Shown here: piece after piece, positions 1 to 10,714 of the stretch
Position numbering within the stretch: the stretch's first letter is position 1
How the letters are laid out: the number at the start of each line of letters is the position of its first letter
NCBI GenBank assembly: GCA_018623515.1
Contig: JAAZVL010000016.1
Span: 1 to 33,184, forward strand
DNA: 33,184 bases
DNA from: Marinobacter sp.
Lineage (GTDB): Bacteria > Pseudomonadota > Gammaproteobacteria > Pseudomonadales > Oleiphilaceae
Direction of reading: 5' to 3'
Program-made: the position numbers and the translations under genes
The notes under the pieces: model-generated
Seen by the model: the letters and a program-made list of their open reading frames with translations, nothing else
Told to the model about the DNA's origin: nothing
The model's database searches: none

Positions 1-139
1 CGCCACCGGTGCCGCCGATACTGGGCAGGGAGGTTTCCTGAGCATAGGCAGGGGAGGTCGTCAGCGATGCCGCAAGTAGGAAGACGGCTGCTTTAAGGAA
101 CCCCTGGAAGGAGTTTTTTCGGCCATGATCAAGTTTCAT
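1..139 (-). CDS. bepA: N-terminal fragment of a BepA-like M48 metalloprotease/chaperone (cut by window edge)
   Basis: Reverse strand from ATG at 139 reads MKLDHGRKNSFQGFLKAAVFLLAASLTTSPAYAQETSLPSIGGTGG: signal peptide followed by a BepA-like LP.xG segment; divergent to tusA/perM as in other gammaproteobacteria. Confidence 0.6.
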   Translation of the reverse strand, partial: MKLDHGRKNSFQGFLKAAVFLLAASLTTSPAYAQETSLPSIGGTGG

Positions 140-298
140 GTACTGCAAGTTGCCTCTGGTTCGGACTGCCGCTTGGACAGTGTCTTGCCATGAAAAGTTC
201 TGAAAGTGAGATTACCAGCTATTGAGATGCAATACCTGGCGTCTCGCGGCATAATGCCGCGTTGTCAATTCCACTGATTGTGATGGTGCGTCTACATT

Positions 299-526
299 AT
301 GGCTGACCGTACACTGGATGCTTCCGGGCTGCGCTGTCCGATGCCTCTGCTGAAAACCAAGCTTGAACTCAACGGGATGTCGCCCGGTGAGGAGCTGGAG
401 GTTATTGCCACCGATTCCGGCTCGGCCCGGGATATTCCGGCATTCCTCTCGTTGTCCAGCCACACCCTGGTCAGTTCCACCGAGGCCAATGGCGAGTACC
501 GGTTTGTGATAAAGTGCGGCGGTTAA
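299..526 (+). CDS. tusA: TusA-family sulfurtransferase
   Basis: 75 aa with the LDASGLRCPMPLLKTK motif containing the CPxP cysteine. Confidence 0.9.
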   Translation: MADRTLDASGLRCPMPLLKTKLELNGMSPGEELEVIATDSGSARDIPAFLSLSSHTLVSSTEANGEYRFVIKCGG

Positions 527-539
527 CCTTTCGGAGACG

Positions 540-1622
540 TTGATGGTCAGGATTTTACGCGGTCTCGCGCACAAATACTTTTCAGATGAAGAAGCTGTCA
601 TTCTCTCGCTGATCCTGGTGGCGGGGACGGTCTTCATCATCTGGTTCGGTGCCATGCTGGCACCGGCCATTGCCTCCCTGATCGTTGCCTTCATCCTCCA
701 GGGCCTGGTGACCAAACTCAACAAGCTGGGCATACCGGAGATCGTTGCGATCATCGGGGTGTTTGTGGTTTTTCTCGGGGTTCTGGTCGGGTTTCTTTTC
801 GGCCTGCTGCCTCTGGTCTGGACCCAGGTCACCAACCTTGCCGGCGAGGCGCCGCGGATCATCCGGGAAATGCAGTCCTACCTTGAGTTGTTGCCGGATC
901 AGTATCCCCAACTGATTTCCGCAGAAGCAGTCAATACTGTATACCAGCAGGTTTCCACGGAAGTGGGGCAGCTGACCCAGTGGCTGGTCTCCTTTTCTCT
1001 TTCCAGTATTCCCGATCTCGTGGCCCTGCTGATCTACATGGTGCTGGTGCCAATCCTTGTGTTCTTTTTCCTGAAGGACAAGGAAGTGCTTCTGGGTTCC
1101 ATCGCCCGTATGCTCCCTCCGCAGCGGCCCTTGATGCTGAAGATCTGGCATGAGGTCAATCTGCAGTGTGCGAACTACGTGCGTGGCAAGGCGGTGGAGA
1201 TCCTGATCGTCGGGGGTGCAACCTACATCGCCTTCAAGCTCCTCGGTATGCCCTACGCCGCATTGCTGTCATTGCTGGTGGGACTGAGTGTGGTCATCCC
1301 ATACATCGGCGCGGCCGTGGTAACGATCCCGGTTGCCATGATCGGACTCTTTGCCTTCGGCTGGGGCACCCATTTTATCTGGGTGATGGTGGTTTACGGA
1401 GTAATCCAGGCGCTTGACGGTAACGTGCTGGTGCCAATCCTGTTTTCCGAGGTTAACAACCTGCACCCGGTGGCCATCATTGTTGCGGTGCTGTTCTTCG
1501 GCGGTATCTGGGGACTGTGGGGCGTTTTCTTTGCCATTCCACTGGCGACCCTGCTCAAGGCGGTGTTTGCGGCCTGGCCGGTGAAGGACATGTCGCCTTC
1601 ACCGACCGATGAGCTGGCCTGA
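540..1622 (+). CDS. AI-2E family transporter / PerM-like permease
   Basis: 360 aa polytopic membrane protein with PYIGAAVVTIP and DGNVLVPILFSEVNNLHPVAIIVAVLFFGGIWG family motifs. Confidence 0.9.
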   Translation: MMVRILRGLAHKYFSDEEAVILSLILVAGTVFIIWFGAMLAPAIASLIVAFILQGLVTKLNKLGIPEIVAIIGVFVVFLGVLVGFLFGLLPLVWTQVTNLAGEAPRIIREMQSYLELLPDQYPQLISAEAVNTVYQQVSTEVGQLTQWLVSFSLSSIPDLVALLIYMVLVPILVFFFLKDKEVLLGSIARMLPPQRPLMLKIWHEVNLQCANYVRGKAVEILIVGGATYIAFKLLGMPYAALLSLLVGLSVVIPYIGAAVVTIPVAMIGLFAFGWGTHFIWVMVVYGVIQALDGNVLVPILFSEVNNLHPVAIIVAVLFFGGIWGLWGVFFAIPLATLLKAVFAAWPVKDMSPSPTDELA

Positions 1623-1629
1623 AGACCTG

Positions 1630-2097
1630 TCAGAGGGCTTTGACCGCTTCCAGTACTTCGTCGGCGTGGCCCTTGACTTTGACGCCACGCCATTCTGCTC
1701 TGAGCACGCCTTCCTTGTCGATCAGGAAGGTGCTGCGCTCGATGCCCAGATGCTCCTTGCCATACAGCTTCTTCAGTTTGATTACGTCAAACAGTTTGCA
1801 CAGGGTTTCGTCCTTGTCTGAAATCAGGTGAAACGGGAACTCGTGCTTGGCCCGGAAATTCTCGTGAGCCTTCAGGCCGTCCCGGGACACCCCAAAAATC
1901 TCGGTATCCAGTTCCACGAATTGTTTCATGCGGTCCCGGAAATCCTGGCCCTCGGTCGTACAGCCGGGGGTGTTGTCCTTGGGATAGAAATAGATAACGA
2001 CATTCTGGCCGCGCAAATCGGAGAGCCGAACGGTTTGATCACCGGTCGCCGGCGCTTCAAAATCAGGGACGGGCTTGTTCAATTCGACGGATGACAT
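1630..2097 (-). CDS. bcp: Thioredoxin-dependent thiol peroxidase (peroxiredoxin Bcp/PrxQ)
   Basis: 155 aa with YFYPKDNTPGCTTEGQDFRD peroxidatic motif. Confidence 0.93.
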   Translation of the reverse strand: MSSVELNKPVPDFEAPATGDQTVRLSDLRGQNVVIYFYPKDNTPGCTTEGQDFRDRMKQFVELDTEIFGVSRDGLKAHENFRAKHEFPFHLISDKDETLCKLFDVIKLKKLYGKEHLGIERSTFLIDKEGVLRAEWRGVKVKGHADEVLEAVKAL

Positions 2098-2171
2098 GAC
2101 TTCTCCTTTAATTCCCTTGTGTCAGTTCGAGCCCAACATTACCATATCGGTTTTATTCGGACGGAGCTTTT

Positions 2172-3050
2172 ATGATTACGGGTAGCCTTGTCGCACTGGT
2201 CACGCCCATGCATCCAAACGGTGACATTCACTGGGAGGAGCTGGACAAACTGGTGGACTTTCATATTGAAAACGGCACGCACGGCATCGTCGCCGTGGGC
2301 ACCACCGGCGAATCCGCAACCCTGGATCCGGAAGAGCACATCCAGACCATTGGCCGGATCATAAAACGCGTCGACGGTCGGATCCCGGTTATTGCCGGCA
2401 CCGGCGGTAACAGCACCCGTGAAGCGATTGAGCTGACCAGCGAAGCCCACAAGCTGGGCGCGGACGCCTGTCTGCTGGTGGTTCCATACTACAACAAGCC
2501 GACCCAGGAAGGCCTGTACCAGCATTTCAAGGCAATTGCCGAAGCGGTGCCGGGCATGAACCAGATGCTCTACAACGTGCCCGGACGAACCGCCTGTGAC
2601 ATGCTGAACGAGACCGTTTTGCGACTGGCCGATATCCCGAATATTGTGGCGATCAAGGATGCTACCGGAAACATTCCCCGTGGCGCGGAATTGATCAAGG
2701 CGCTGGACGGCCGCCTGGCGGTCTACTCCGGTGACGATGCCACGGCAGCCGAGCTGATGTTGGCCGGCGGTAAGGGTAACGTGTCCGTTACCGCTAACGT
2801 GGCACCGAAAGCCATGGCACAGCTGTGCGAAGCGGCGATTGCCGGAAACCGGGAAGAAACCGAGCGACTGAACGAGCTACTGATGCCGCTGAACCGCAAA
2901 CTGTTCCTGGAAGCCAATCCGATTCCGGTGAAGTGGGCATTGCATCGTATGGGCATGATCAGCGAGGGTATCCGTCTGCCGCTGACGCCGCTCAGCGAGA
3001 AGTTCCACGCCGAAGTGGAAGAAGCCCTGAAAGCCTCAGGCGTGCTCTGA
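2172..3050 (+). CDS. dapA: 4-hydroxy-tetrahydrodipicolinate synthase
   Basis: 292 aa starting [21 protein letters not shown], with GTTGESATL and [10 protein letters not shown] motifs. Confidence 0.96.
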   Translation: MITGSLVALVTPMHPNGDIHWEELDKLVDFHIENGTHGIVAVGTTGESATLDPEEHIQTIGRIIKRVDGRIPVIAGTGGNSTREAIELTSEAHKLGADACLLVVPYYNKPTQEGLYQHFKAIAEAVPGMNQMLYNVPGRTACDMLNETVLRLADIPNIVAIKDATGNIPRGAELIKALDGRLAVYSGDDATAAELMLAGGKGNVSVTANVAPKAMAQLCEAAIAGNREETERLNELLMPLNRKLFLEANPIPVKWALHRMGMISEGIRLPLTPLSEKFHAEVEEALKASGVL

Positions 3051-3085
3051 GCTTGCTGAAATCGCCCCTGAACCGGAGTAACCCG

Positions 3086-4183
3086 ATGCAGGTTCTGTCA
3101 GGAACCCGTTCCCACCGCTTTTACCAATCGATGATCGCTGGGTCCGGGCTGTTGCTGCTGGCAACAGTCTCGGGCTGCAGCCTGTTGGAAGACCGTTCCG
3201 AGCGTTACGTTGACGCCAAAGAAGGCACGCCACTGGAGCTCCCTGCCAGCGCGGATGAATCCCGCTTCAGCCAGGTCATGCCGATCCGAGAGATCAATGC
3301 CACCGAGTCCGGGAAAATGTATCCGTCCGATATCCCCCGGCCGCCGGACATGACCTCCGAGATCCTCGATGAGGATTACGTGATCGAGGAACTCGATGGG
3401 CGGATCTGGCTCCTGGTGAACGACGTTCCAGGCCGGCTCTGGCCCCAGGCAACCGCCTACATGAATGAGCGGGGCCTCGGTGTTGCCTACGACAGTCCCC
3501 AGTTGGGCCTGTTACAGAGTGAACTGGCCAATTTCAGCAAACAGGCCAGGGAGCTGGTGGGCCTCACCAATCAGGCCTCCGCTGATGAGCCAATGACCGT
3601 TGTCCAGCTACGCATGTCACCGGGCATCCGCCGCAAGACGACGGAGATTCAGGTGCGCCTGCTAGAGATGCCCGAGCGGCCGGGCGAGCTCTTGCCCTGG
3701 CAGGACATTGCGAACCCTCCGGCTGAAGCCATGACCCTGCAAAAGGAACTGCTTGCCGACCTTGGAGAGTTCCTGAAAGCCAGGGAGGAGAGCAAGTCCT
3801 TCTCCAGAGCGGCTTCGGGCATGACCAGTGAACCGCTGGTGAATCTGCAATCCGAGAACGAACAGGCGGTCGCTATCCGGATGGATCTGGATTTTGGCCG
3901 TTCCTGGGCGGAAGCGAATCGCGCCCTCGAGGAAGCCGGAATTCCGGTTGTTGACCTGAACCGCAGTGCCGGCTGGCTCTATGTCGACTTCCGCACGGAG
4001 GATGAAAGGGAGTCCGGCTGGTTCGACTGGTTCAGCGACAAGGAAAAACCACGGCATACCCACACCGTAACCCTGGAAGAGCGCGACGGCGCGGTGTTTA
4101 TCGAGGCCGAACGGCGTGAGAGCTATGACGGCGAGCACACGACCTCCGATTTGCTCAACCGACTCTTTGAATACCTTTACTGA
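3086..4183 (+). CDS. bamC: Outer membrane assembly lipoprotein BamC/NlpB
   Basis: ATG at 3086 in frame with the track ORF gives a lipoprotein signal (LLLATVSGCSLLED); located dapA-bamC-purC. Confidence 0.88.
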   Translation: MQVLSGTRSHRFYQSMIAGSGLLLLATVSGCSLLEDRSERYVDAKEGTPLELPASADESRFSQVMPIREINATESGKMYPSDIPRPPDMTSEILDEDYVIEELDGRIWLLVNDVPGRLWPQATAYMNERGLGVAYDSPQLGLLQSELANFSKQARELVGLTNQASADEPMTVVQLRMSPGIRRKTTEIQVRLLEMPERPGELLPWQDIANPPAEAMTLQKELLADLGEFLKAREESKSFSRAASGMTSEPLVNLQSENEQAVAIRMDLDFGRSWAEANRALEEAGIPVVDLNRSAGWLYVDFRTEDERESGWFDWFSDKEKPRHTHTVTLEERDGAVFIEAERRESYDGEHTTSDLLNRLFEYLY

Positions 4184-4189
4184 TTGACC

Positions 4190-4210
4190 GGGGGTGCGCC
4201 ACGCACCCCC
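4190..4210. other. Perfect 9-bp hairpin between bamC and the purC ribosome-binding site
   Basis: GGGGGTGCG-CCA-CGCACCCCC, directly followed by TCCGGAGATTTCAATG. Confidence 0.8.
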
Positions 4211-4223
4211 TCCGGAGATTTCA

Positions 4224-4937
4224 ATGGAAAAGCGCGAAGAACTCTACGCAGGCAAGGCCAAGTCCGTTTACCGCACCGACGACCCCGAGCGTTTCGTCAT
4301 GGTGTTCCGGGACGACACCTCGGCGTTTGACGGCCAGAAAAAAGAACAGCTTAACCGCAAGGGCATGGTGAACAACAAGTTCAACGCCTTCATCATGGAG
4401 AAGCTGGAAGCGGCAGGCATTCCCACCCATTTCGAGGGACTGCTTTCGGACACCGAATCACTGGTAAAGAAGCTGGACATGATCCCGGTGGAGTGCGTGG
4501 TTCGGAACATCTCTGCGGGTAGCCTGTGCCGCCGCCTGGGCGTAGAAGAAGGCCAGGAACTGAATCCACCGACCTTCGAGCTGTTCCTGAAGAATGACGA
4601 GCTGCATGACCCCATGGTCAATGAGTCCCTTGCCGAGAGCTTCGGCTGGGCGACAGCCGGCGAGCTCGCACGCATGAAGGAGCTGACCTACAAGGTCAAT
4701 GACGTGCTCAAGACGCTGTTCGACGACGCTGGCATGCTGCTGGTGGATTACAAACTGGAATTCGGTCGCAGTGGCGGCGAGATCGTCCTCGGCGACGAGT
4801 TCAGTCCGGACGGCTGCCGCATCTGGGACAAGGAAACCCGTAAGAAGATGGACAAGGACCGGTTCCGTCAGGGACTCGGGGATGTCATCGAGACCTATGA
4901 AGAAGTTGGTCGCCGTCTCGGCATCCAGTTCGACTGA
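4224..4937 (+). CDS. purC: Phosphoribosylaminoimidazole-succinocarboxamide synthase
   Basis: [21 protein letters not shown]..., [13 protein letters not shown] and [25 protein letters not shown] motifs; start chosen at 4224 after GGAG. Confidence 0.95.
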   Translation: MEKREELYAGKAKSVYRTDDPERFVMVFRDDTSAFDGQKKEQLNRKGMVNNKFNAFIMEKLEAAGIPTHFEGLLSDTESLVKKLDMIPVECVVRNISAGSLCRRLGVEEGQELNPPTFELFLKNDELHDPMVNESLAESFGWATAGELARMKELTYKVNDVLKTLFDDAGMLLVDYKLEFGRSGGEIVLGDEFSPDGCRIWDKETRKKMDKDRFRQGLGDVIETYEEVGRRLGIQFD

Positions 4938-4974
4938 GTCGCAATAAATACAAAAACCATCAGAAGGGTATCTT

Positions 4975-5712
4975 ATGCGTAAACTGATCATTGCAGTGGG
5001 TGGCACCGTGGCGTTAGCGGCACCTCTGGCCAACGCGGACGTTCTCGGTGTTGGTGCCAATGTCAGCTACTGGGATTCCGATCTTTCCGGTGACGTCGTC
5101 AACAAGGGTTCTGCAGTTGATATCGAAAACGATCTGAACCTGAGCAGCGACAGCAACGCCAACTTCACTGCCTACTTTGAGCACCCGGTACCGGTGCTGC
5201 CGAACGTGCGGGTGAACTACACCACTATTTCCCAGACTGGTAGTGGCCAAGTCGGTTTGGAAGAGTTCGATGGCATCCTCCCTGGTGCATCGGTTGATTC
5301 CGAGCTGGATCTGGACCAGCTGGACGCCACCTTCTATTACGAAGTCCTGGACAACTGGGTGAACCTGGATCTGGGCCTCACTGCCCGTAAGCTGGACGGT
5401 GAGCTGATCGTTCGGGACACCACCGGTACCGGCCGCGTCAGTGAAACTACTGTCGATGGCGTGATTCCGATGGGCTACGCCGCTGCCCGCTTTGATTTGC
5501 CACTGACGGGCGTTTCCGTGGGAGGCGAGGGCAACCTGATCAGTTTCGACGGTGATTCCCTGCACGACTTCAACGTCTATGGCCAGTATGAACTGTCTTT
5601 GCTGCAGCTTCGTGCCGGCTACCGTCAGATGTCCATCGATTACGAAGATGACGATGACAAGATGGATGTGGAGCTTTCCGGTCCTTTTGCGAGCGTAGGT
5701 CTGACTTTCTGA
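4975..5712 (+). CDS. Outer membrane beta-barrel protein (TIGR04219-like)
   Basis: 245 aa with signal peptide, alternating beta-strand pattern and C-terminal aromatic (GLTF). Confidence 0.75.
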   Translation: MRKLIIAVGGTVALAAPLANADVLGVGANVSYWDSDLSGDVVNKGSAVDIENDLNLSSDSNANFTAYFEHPVPVLPNVRVNYTTISQTGSGQVGLEEFDGILPGASVDSELDLDQLDATFYYEVLDNWVNLDLGLTARKLDGELIVRDTTGTGRVSETTVDGVIPMGYAAARFDLPLTGVSVGGEGNLISFDGDSLHDFNVYGQYELSLLQLRAGYRQMSIDYEDDDDKMDVELSGPFASVGLTF

Positions 5713-5734
5713 TCATCGCTCAAGTAAAAAGGCT

Positions 5735-5765
5735 GAAAAAAGAGCGCTGCGGCGCTCTTTTTTTG
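5735..5765 (+). terminator. Rho-independent terminator
   Basis: AGAGCGC-TGCG-GCGCTCT stem followed by a T-run. Confidence 0.85.
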
Positions 5766-5852
5766 TGGCCGACATCTTCTGTGGTGTTGCCGGAAAGGCT
5801 GATTCGGTAAACTTGGCAAGACAGGACACGAACGTTTTATGGAGACAAGACC

Positions 5853-6860
5853 TTGAAAATTCTCGTTACGGGAACCGCTGGATTTATTGGCTCACACCTG
5901 GCGCACCGCCTGCTGGATCGTGGTGATGAGGTGATCGGCGTCGATAACGTCAATGACTACTACGATGTGAACCTGAAGGAAGCACGCCTTGAGCGGCTGA
6001 CCTGCAAGCCGGGGTTCACCGAGATCCGTCAGGACGTTGCCGACCGCGCTGCCATGGAAGCCCTGTTCCGCGAGCACAAGCCCGAACGAGTGGTGCACCT
6101 GGCAGCTCAGGCGGGGGTTCGCTACTCCATCGAGAATCCCCATGCCTATGTGGATGCCAATCTGGTCGGCTTCATGAACATCCTTGAGGGCTGTCGCCAT
6201 AACGACGTCAAACACCTGGTCTATGCCTCCAGCAGCTCGGTCTACGGTGCCAACGAGACCATGCCGTTCTCGGTGCACGACAACGTCGACCATCCCCTGA
6301 GCCTGTATGCCGCCTCCAAGAAGGCAAACGAACTGATGGCCCATACCTACAGCCATCTGTATAACCTGCCCACCACCGGTCTGCGGTTCTTCACCGTCTA
6401 TGGCCCCTGGGGCCGGCCGGACATGGCGCTGTTCATCTTCACTAAAAAGATCCTCGCCGGCGAGCCGATCGACGTGTTCAACCACGGCCATCACCGCCGG
6501 GACTTCACCTACATCGATGATATCGTCGAGGGTGTGATCCGCACACTGGATCACGTCGCCGAGCCCAACGCGGACTGGAGCGGCGAGCGGCCGGATCCGG
6601 GTACCAGTAAAGCGCCTTACCGGCTGTACAACATCGGCAGCAACAACCCGGTGGAGCTGTCGCGATTCATCGAGATCATCGAGGAGCGCATTGGCAAGAA
6701 GGCGGAGAAAAACCTGCTGCCCTTGCAGCCGGGAGACGTGCCGGCCACTTACGCCAATGTGGACGACCTGATAGAAGACGTGGGCTACAAACCTTCGACC
6801 ACCGTGGAGGAGGGCATTGCCAACTTCGTGGATTGGTATAGAAGCTTCTACAACGTCTGA
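5853..6860 (+). CDS. NAD-dependent epimerase/dehydratase, UDP-glucuronate 4-epimerase-like
   Basis: 335 aa [53 protein letters not shown]. Confidence 0.9.
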   Translation: MKILVTGTAGFIGSHLAHRLLDRGDEVIGVDNVNDYYDVNLKEARLERLTCKPGFTEIRQDVADRAAMEALFREHKPERVVHLAAQAGVRYSIENPHAYVDANLVGFMNILEGCRHNDVKHLVYASSSSVYGANETMPFSVHDNVDHPLSLYAASKKANELMAHTYSHLYNLPTTGLRFFTVYGPWGRPDMALFIFTKKILAGEPIDVFNHGHHRRDFTYIDDIVEGVIRTLDHVAEPNADWSGERPDPGTSKAPYRLYNIGSNNPVELSRFIEIIEERIGKKAEKNLLPLQPGDVPATYANVDDLIEDVGYKPSTTVEEGIANFVDWYRSFYNV

Positions 6861-6896
6861 GCGGCGACTGCACCTTTTGCGGTTTCGATGAACCCG

Positions 6897-6932
6897 AGGT
6901 TCCTGGAAAATAACTCCAGGAACCTTTTTTTC
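6897..6932 (+). terminator. Rho-independent terminator
   Basis: AGGTTCCTGGA / TCCAGGAACCT stem followed by T7. Confidence 0.9.
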
Positions 6933-7212
6933 CCTCCATCTGCACTTCCATTCTCGAGGATACGACTCTCAGCACTTTCTACTCTTGCGTCCGGGAGTCG
7001 TCATGTTTGCGGCCAACGAAAACAAAATATCGATAAAATGGGCGCAAACTACGTATTGTTTTCCGGCAAAAAGTTTGACAGCAGCGTTTGTGGCGGCTAA
7101 GTTCCCTCAATAAAGCACAGAGTCATGTGCCAAATCGTGCGATGTGTCCTTTACCGTGCCACAACAAAAACCATGAGCAGCCCGAAGTTGACCGGGCCAG
7201 AAGGAGACGAAG

Positions 7213-8187
7213 ATGAAGATAAAAGCAAAACACCTCGCAGCAGTTGTGTTGTCTGCTGTCATCGGAACCGCGCAGGCCGAGACCACCTGGGATATGCCGA
7301 CACCCTACGGTGATTCCAATTTCCATACCGTGAATATCCGTCAGTTCGCGGAGGACATCCGTGAAGCCACGGACGGTGAACTCAACATTACCGTTCACAG
7401 TGGTGGTTCTCTCATCAAGCACCCGGAAATCAAGAACTCTGTTCGCCGTGGACTTGTTCCGATCGGCGAACTGATCATGTCCCGGCTGGCCAACGAAGAC
7501 CCATTGTTCGAAGCGGATTCGGTTCCCTACCTGGCGAGTAATTACGATGAGGCCTGGGAGCTGTGGCAGGCATCCAAAGACATGCTGGCGGAGCGTCTGG
7601 AGAGCCAGCGCCTGACACTGCTGTTTGCGGTGCCCTGGCCGCCCCAGGGTATTTACACCAAGTTTGCGGTGGAGACCGGGGAAGAGCTTCAGGGTGTGAA
7701 GATGCGCGCCTACAACAAATCCAGCGAACGCCTGGCCGAGCTGTTCGGTGCGGTACCGACCCAGGTCGAGGTACCGGACATCCCGACTGCCTTTGGAACC
7801 GGTCGCGTGGACGCGATGATCACATCCCCGTCAACCGGCGCCAATACCCGGGCCTGGGATTACCTGAGTCACTTCAACCACGCGCAACTGTGGCTGCCGA
7901 AGAACATGGTGATCGTCAATACCCGGACTTTTGAGGGTCTTCCGGAGTCCGTGCAGGAAGCCATCAAGACAGCAGCGGCGGAAGCCGAGAAGCGGGGCTG
8001 GGAGGCCAGCAAGGCCGAAACCGATGCCAAGATCGAGATCATGGAAAATAATGGCATTGTGGTGTCCGAGCCCAGCGAGGCGCTGGTCAAGCGGCTGAAA
8101 GAAGTTGGCGCCACCATGGAGCAGGAGTGGCTGGAACGTGCTGGCGAAGATGGCAAAGCCCTCATCGAAGCCTATCGTGCCCGTTAA
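7213..8187 (+). CDS. TRAP transporter substrate-binding protein (DctP family)
   Basis: 324 aa, signal peptide, DctP-like fold; followed by DctQ and DctM homologues; RBS GGAGACGAAG. Confidence 0.9.
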   Translation: MKIKAKHLAAVVLSAVIGTAQAETTWDMPTPYGDSNFHTVNIRQFAEDIREATDGELNITVHSGGSLIKHPEIKNSVRRGLVPIGELIMSRLANEDPLFEADSVPYLASNYDEAWELWQASKDMLAERLESQRLTLLFAVPWPPQGIYTKFAVETGEELQGVKMRAYNKSSERLAELFGAVPTQVEVPDIPTAFGTGRVDAMITSPSTGANTRAWDYLSHFNHAQLWLPKNMVIVNTRTFEGLPESVQEAIKTAAAEAEKRGWEASKAETDAKIEIMENNGIVVSEPSEALVKRLKEVGATMEQEWLERAGEDGKALIEAYRAR

Positions 8188-8226
8188 TTCCTGACACGCC
8201 TGAAAGAACCATCCGGGAGCATTTAC

Positions 8227-8766
8227 ATGCGCAGGTTTCTGGACTCACTGTACCGCCTTGGCGGATACGTCTCGGCACTGCAGCTGATGATCATCATGGT
8301 GATGGTGGTGCTGCAGGTGTCGGGGCGAATTCTCGACAAGGCACTGCTGACCCTGGGCATGAATGCCCTGGGCCTGCAGGTTCCCGGATTGGCTGAACTG
8401 GCAGGGTTTCTGTTGCTCGGGGCCACGTTCACCGGACTGGCCTATACCCTGACCGTGGGTGGGCACATCCGCGTCGACCTCCTGCACAGAGCCATGCCGG
8501 AGAATGTCCAGCGAGCCCTGGACATCCTGGTGACGGTGATCGCTTTGGCGATCACCGCCTACGGCACCTGGTTCAGCATATCGCTGGCCTACGACAGCTA
8601 CGATTTTGGTGATCTATCCATCGGGATGGTGCCGGTGCCGCTCTGGATCCCCCAGGCTGTCATGGTCGTTGGCCTGGTCTGGCTGTTGATTGCTCTGTCC
8701 GACGCCTTGATCGGGTTGATCACCGGTCGCATTACCCACCTCAAAGACGAAGCTCCGCAGGAGTAG
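8227..8766 (+). CDS. TRAP transporter small permease (DctQ family)
   Basis: 179 aa, four hydrophobic segments, GGHIRVDLL motif, between DctP and DctM. Confidence 0.88.
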   Translation: MRRFLDSLYRLGGYVSALQLMIIMVMVVLQVSGRILDKALLTLGMNALGLQVPGLAELAGFLLLGATFTGLAYTLTVGGHIRVDLLHRAMPENVQRALDILVTVIALAITAYGTWFSISLAYDSYDFGDLSIGMVPVPLWIPQAVMVVGLVWLLIALSDALIGLITGRITHLKDEAPQE

Positions 8767-8770
8767 ACCC

Positions 8771-10075
8771 ATGGACATGATCTGGATGAGCCTGGTGCTC
8801 CTGACAGGGCTCCTGATTCTGCTCGGAGCCGGGCTGTGGGTCGCCTTTGCCCTCACGGCCACGGGCCTCGCCGCCTTGCATTTCTTCAGTAATATCCCGG
8901 TGGGGGATAGTCTGGCCACCTCGTTTTATGGTGCCAGCGCCTCCTGGGAGCTGGCGGCGCTACCCATGTTTATCTGGATGGGCGAAGTGCTTTTCCGGTC
9001 CCGCCTGTCCGAAGAAATGTTTACCGGTATTGCCCCGTGGGTCGGTCGAATCCCCGGGCGACTGCTGCATACCAACATCATCGGCTGTGGTATTTTCGCG
9101 GCGATTTCCGGCTCGTCGGCGGCGACCGCAGCGACGATCGGTAAAATGTCGGTGCCGGAGCTGACCCAGCGTGGCTACGATCGCAAACAGATCCTGGGCA
9201 CCCTGGCCGGCTCGGCCACCCTTGGTCTGCTGATTCCCCCATCGATCATCCTGATTGTCTATGGCGTAGCCACCGAACAATCCATTGCCCGCTTGTTCGT
9301 GGCGGGTATTCTTCCGGGTTTGCTGCTGATGGTGCTGTTCGCGGGCTATGTCGGCATCTGGTCCAAGCTGAACCCGTCTGGTGTGCCCGCTGAAGAAGAA
9401 GAGGCTCTGCCGTTGGCCGAGAAAATCCGCCGCAGCAAGCCTCTGATACCGGTGGTGTTGCTCATCGTAGGCGTCATCGGGTCTATCTATGCCGGGCTGG
9501 CATCGCCGACGGAATCGGCGGCAGTCGGTGTTGCGCTGGCGCATTTGCTGTCCTGGCGTGGTGGTTCCCTGAACCGCGAGACTTTTGGTCAGGCTCTGAT
9601 GGGAACCGTGAAAACGTCCACCATGATCGCCTTCATTCTGGTCGGCGCCCATTTTCTGACGGTATCGATGGGCTTCACCGGCATTCCCAGGGATCTGGCG
9701 TCCTGGATCAATACCCTGGAGCTGTCCCCCTACATGCTGCTCCTGGCATTGACAGTGTTCTTTATTCTTCTGGGCTGCTTCCTTGATGGCATTTCCGTTG
9801 TGGTGCTGACCACCTCCGTGATTCTGCCAATGGTGCAGGCTGCCGGGATCGACCCAATGTGGTTCGGGATCTACCTGGTCATCGTGGTGGAGATGAGCCA
9901 GATCACGCCGCCGGTTGGTTTCAACCTGTTCGTGATCCAGGGGCTGACCGGTGAAAACATCATACGGGTGGCGATGGCAGCCTTGCCTTACTTCCTGCTT
10001 TTGCTGGCGGGGGTACTTCTGATCACCATTTTCCCGGAGATTGTTACCTACCTACCCAGTCAAATGGGGAATTGA
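8771..10075 (+). CDS. TRAP transporter large permease (DctM family)
   Basis: 434 aa; LLIPPSIILIVYG, SPTESAAVGV, QITPPVGFNLFVIQG motifs. Confidence 0.93.
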   Translation: MDMIWMSLVLLTGLLILLGAGLWVAFALTATGLAALHFFSNIPVGDSLATSFYGASASWELAALPMFIWMGEVLFRSRLSEEMFTGIAPWVGRIPGRLLHTNIIGCGIFAAISGSSAATAATIGKMSVPELTQRGYDRKQILGTLAGSATLGLLIPPSIILIVYGVATEQSIARLFVAGILPGLLLMVLFAGYVGIWSKLNPSGVPAEEEEALPLAEKIRRSKPLIPVVLLIVGVIGSIYAGLASPTESAAVGVALAHLLSWRGGSLNRETFGQALMGTVKTSTMIAFILVGAHFLTVSMGFTGIPRDLASWINTLELSPYMLLLALTVFFILLGCFLDGISVVVLTTSVILPMVQAAGIDPMWFGIYLVIVVEMSQITPPVGFNLFVIQGLTGENIIRVAMAALPYFLLLLAGVLLITIFPEIVTYLPSQMGN

Positions 10076-10085
10076 TAGACTCGCG

Positions 10086-10110
10086 GCCTGTCCTGTCGAG
10101 GCGGACAGGC
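10086..10110. other. Intergenic hairpin between dctM and the MarR-type gene
   Basis: GCCTGTCC-TGTCGAGGC-GGACAGGC, 8-bp perfect arms, no T-run. Confidence 0.6.
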
Positions 10111-10150
10111 TGGTTGTGGTATCGAACAGGAACGTCGTCGTGGTGGGCCT

Positions 10151-10714
10151 ATGAGTAAGAGTGCAGACAACAAATCAATTTCGCAGGATAACGAAGAGCA
10201 GGCGGGCGGAAAAACTGTGGGGCCGATCGTATCCTCGTCCCATCTCTCCGGCCGCGCTGCAGAGCTTTCGGAGCTTGAGTTCGGGCTTATCGTCGCCGGG
10301 AATGCCTTCAACCGCTGGATGGTACGGTGCATGAATGCGGCAGGTCTTCCGGATCTGAGTCCGCTGGATATCCTCGTCCTGCACAGCGTGAACCACCGTG
10401 GGCGATCAAAGAAATCCGCGGATATTTGCCTGGTTCTCAATGTCGAGGATACCCACACCGTCACCTATGCCCTGAAGAAGCTCCTGAAGCACGACGTGGT
10501 GGCATCGGAGCGCCGTGGTAAGGAAACCTTCTATTCAATCACCGAAAAAGGTGAGGAGATCTGTAAGGCTTACGCACAGATCCGTGAAAATTGTCTGGTG
10601 GACTCGTTACGGACACTGGGGTTCTCCAATACCGACCTTGGCTCCATTGCCAGTTTCCTGAGGGGCATCTCGGGGCTGTACGACCAGGCCGCACGTTCGG
10701 CAGCCTCACTGTAG
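10151..10714 (+). CDS. MarR-type winged-helix transcriptional regulator
   Basis: 187 aa; LSPLDILVLHSVNHRGRSKKSADICLVLNVEDTHTVTYALKKLLKHDVVASERRGKETFYSITEKG. Confidence 0.82.
   Translation: MSKSADNKSISQDNEEQAGGKTVGPIVSSSHLSGRAAELSELEFGLIVAGNAFNRWMVRCMNAAGLPDLSPLDILVLHSVNHRGRSKKSADICLVLNVEDTHTVTYALKKLLKHDVVASERRGKETFYSITEKGEEICKAYAQIRENCLVDSLRTLGFSNTDLGSIASFLRGISGLYDQAARSAASL

Noticed and set aside
212-862. 216-aa minus-strand ORF across tusA and perM
   Set aside because: Arg/Thr/Met-rich shadow translation overlapping two recognised genes and their gap.
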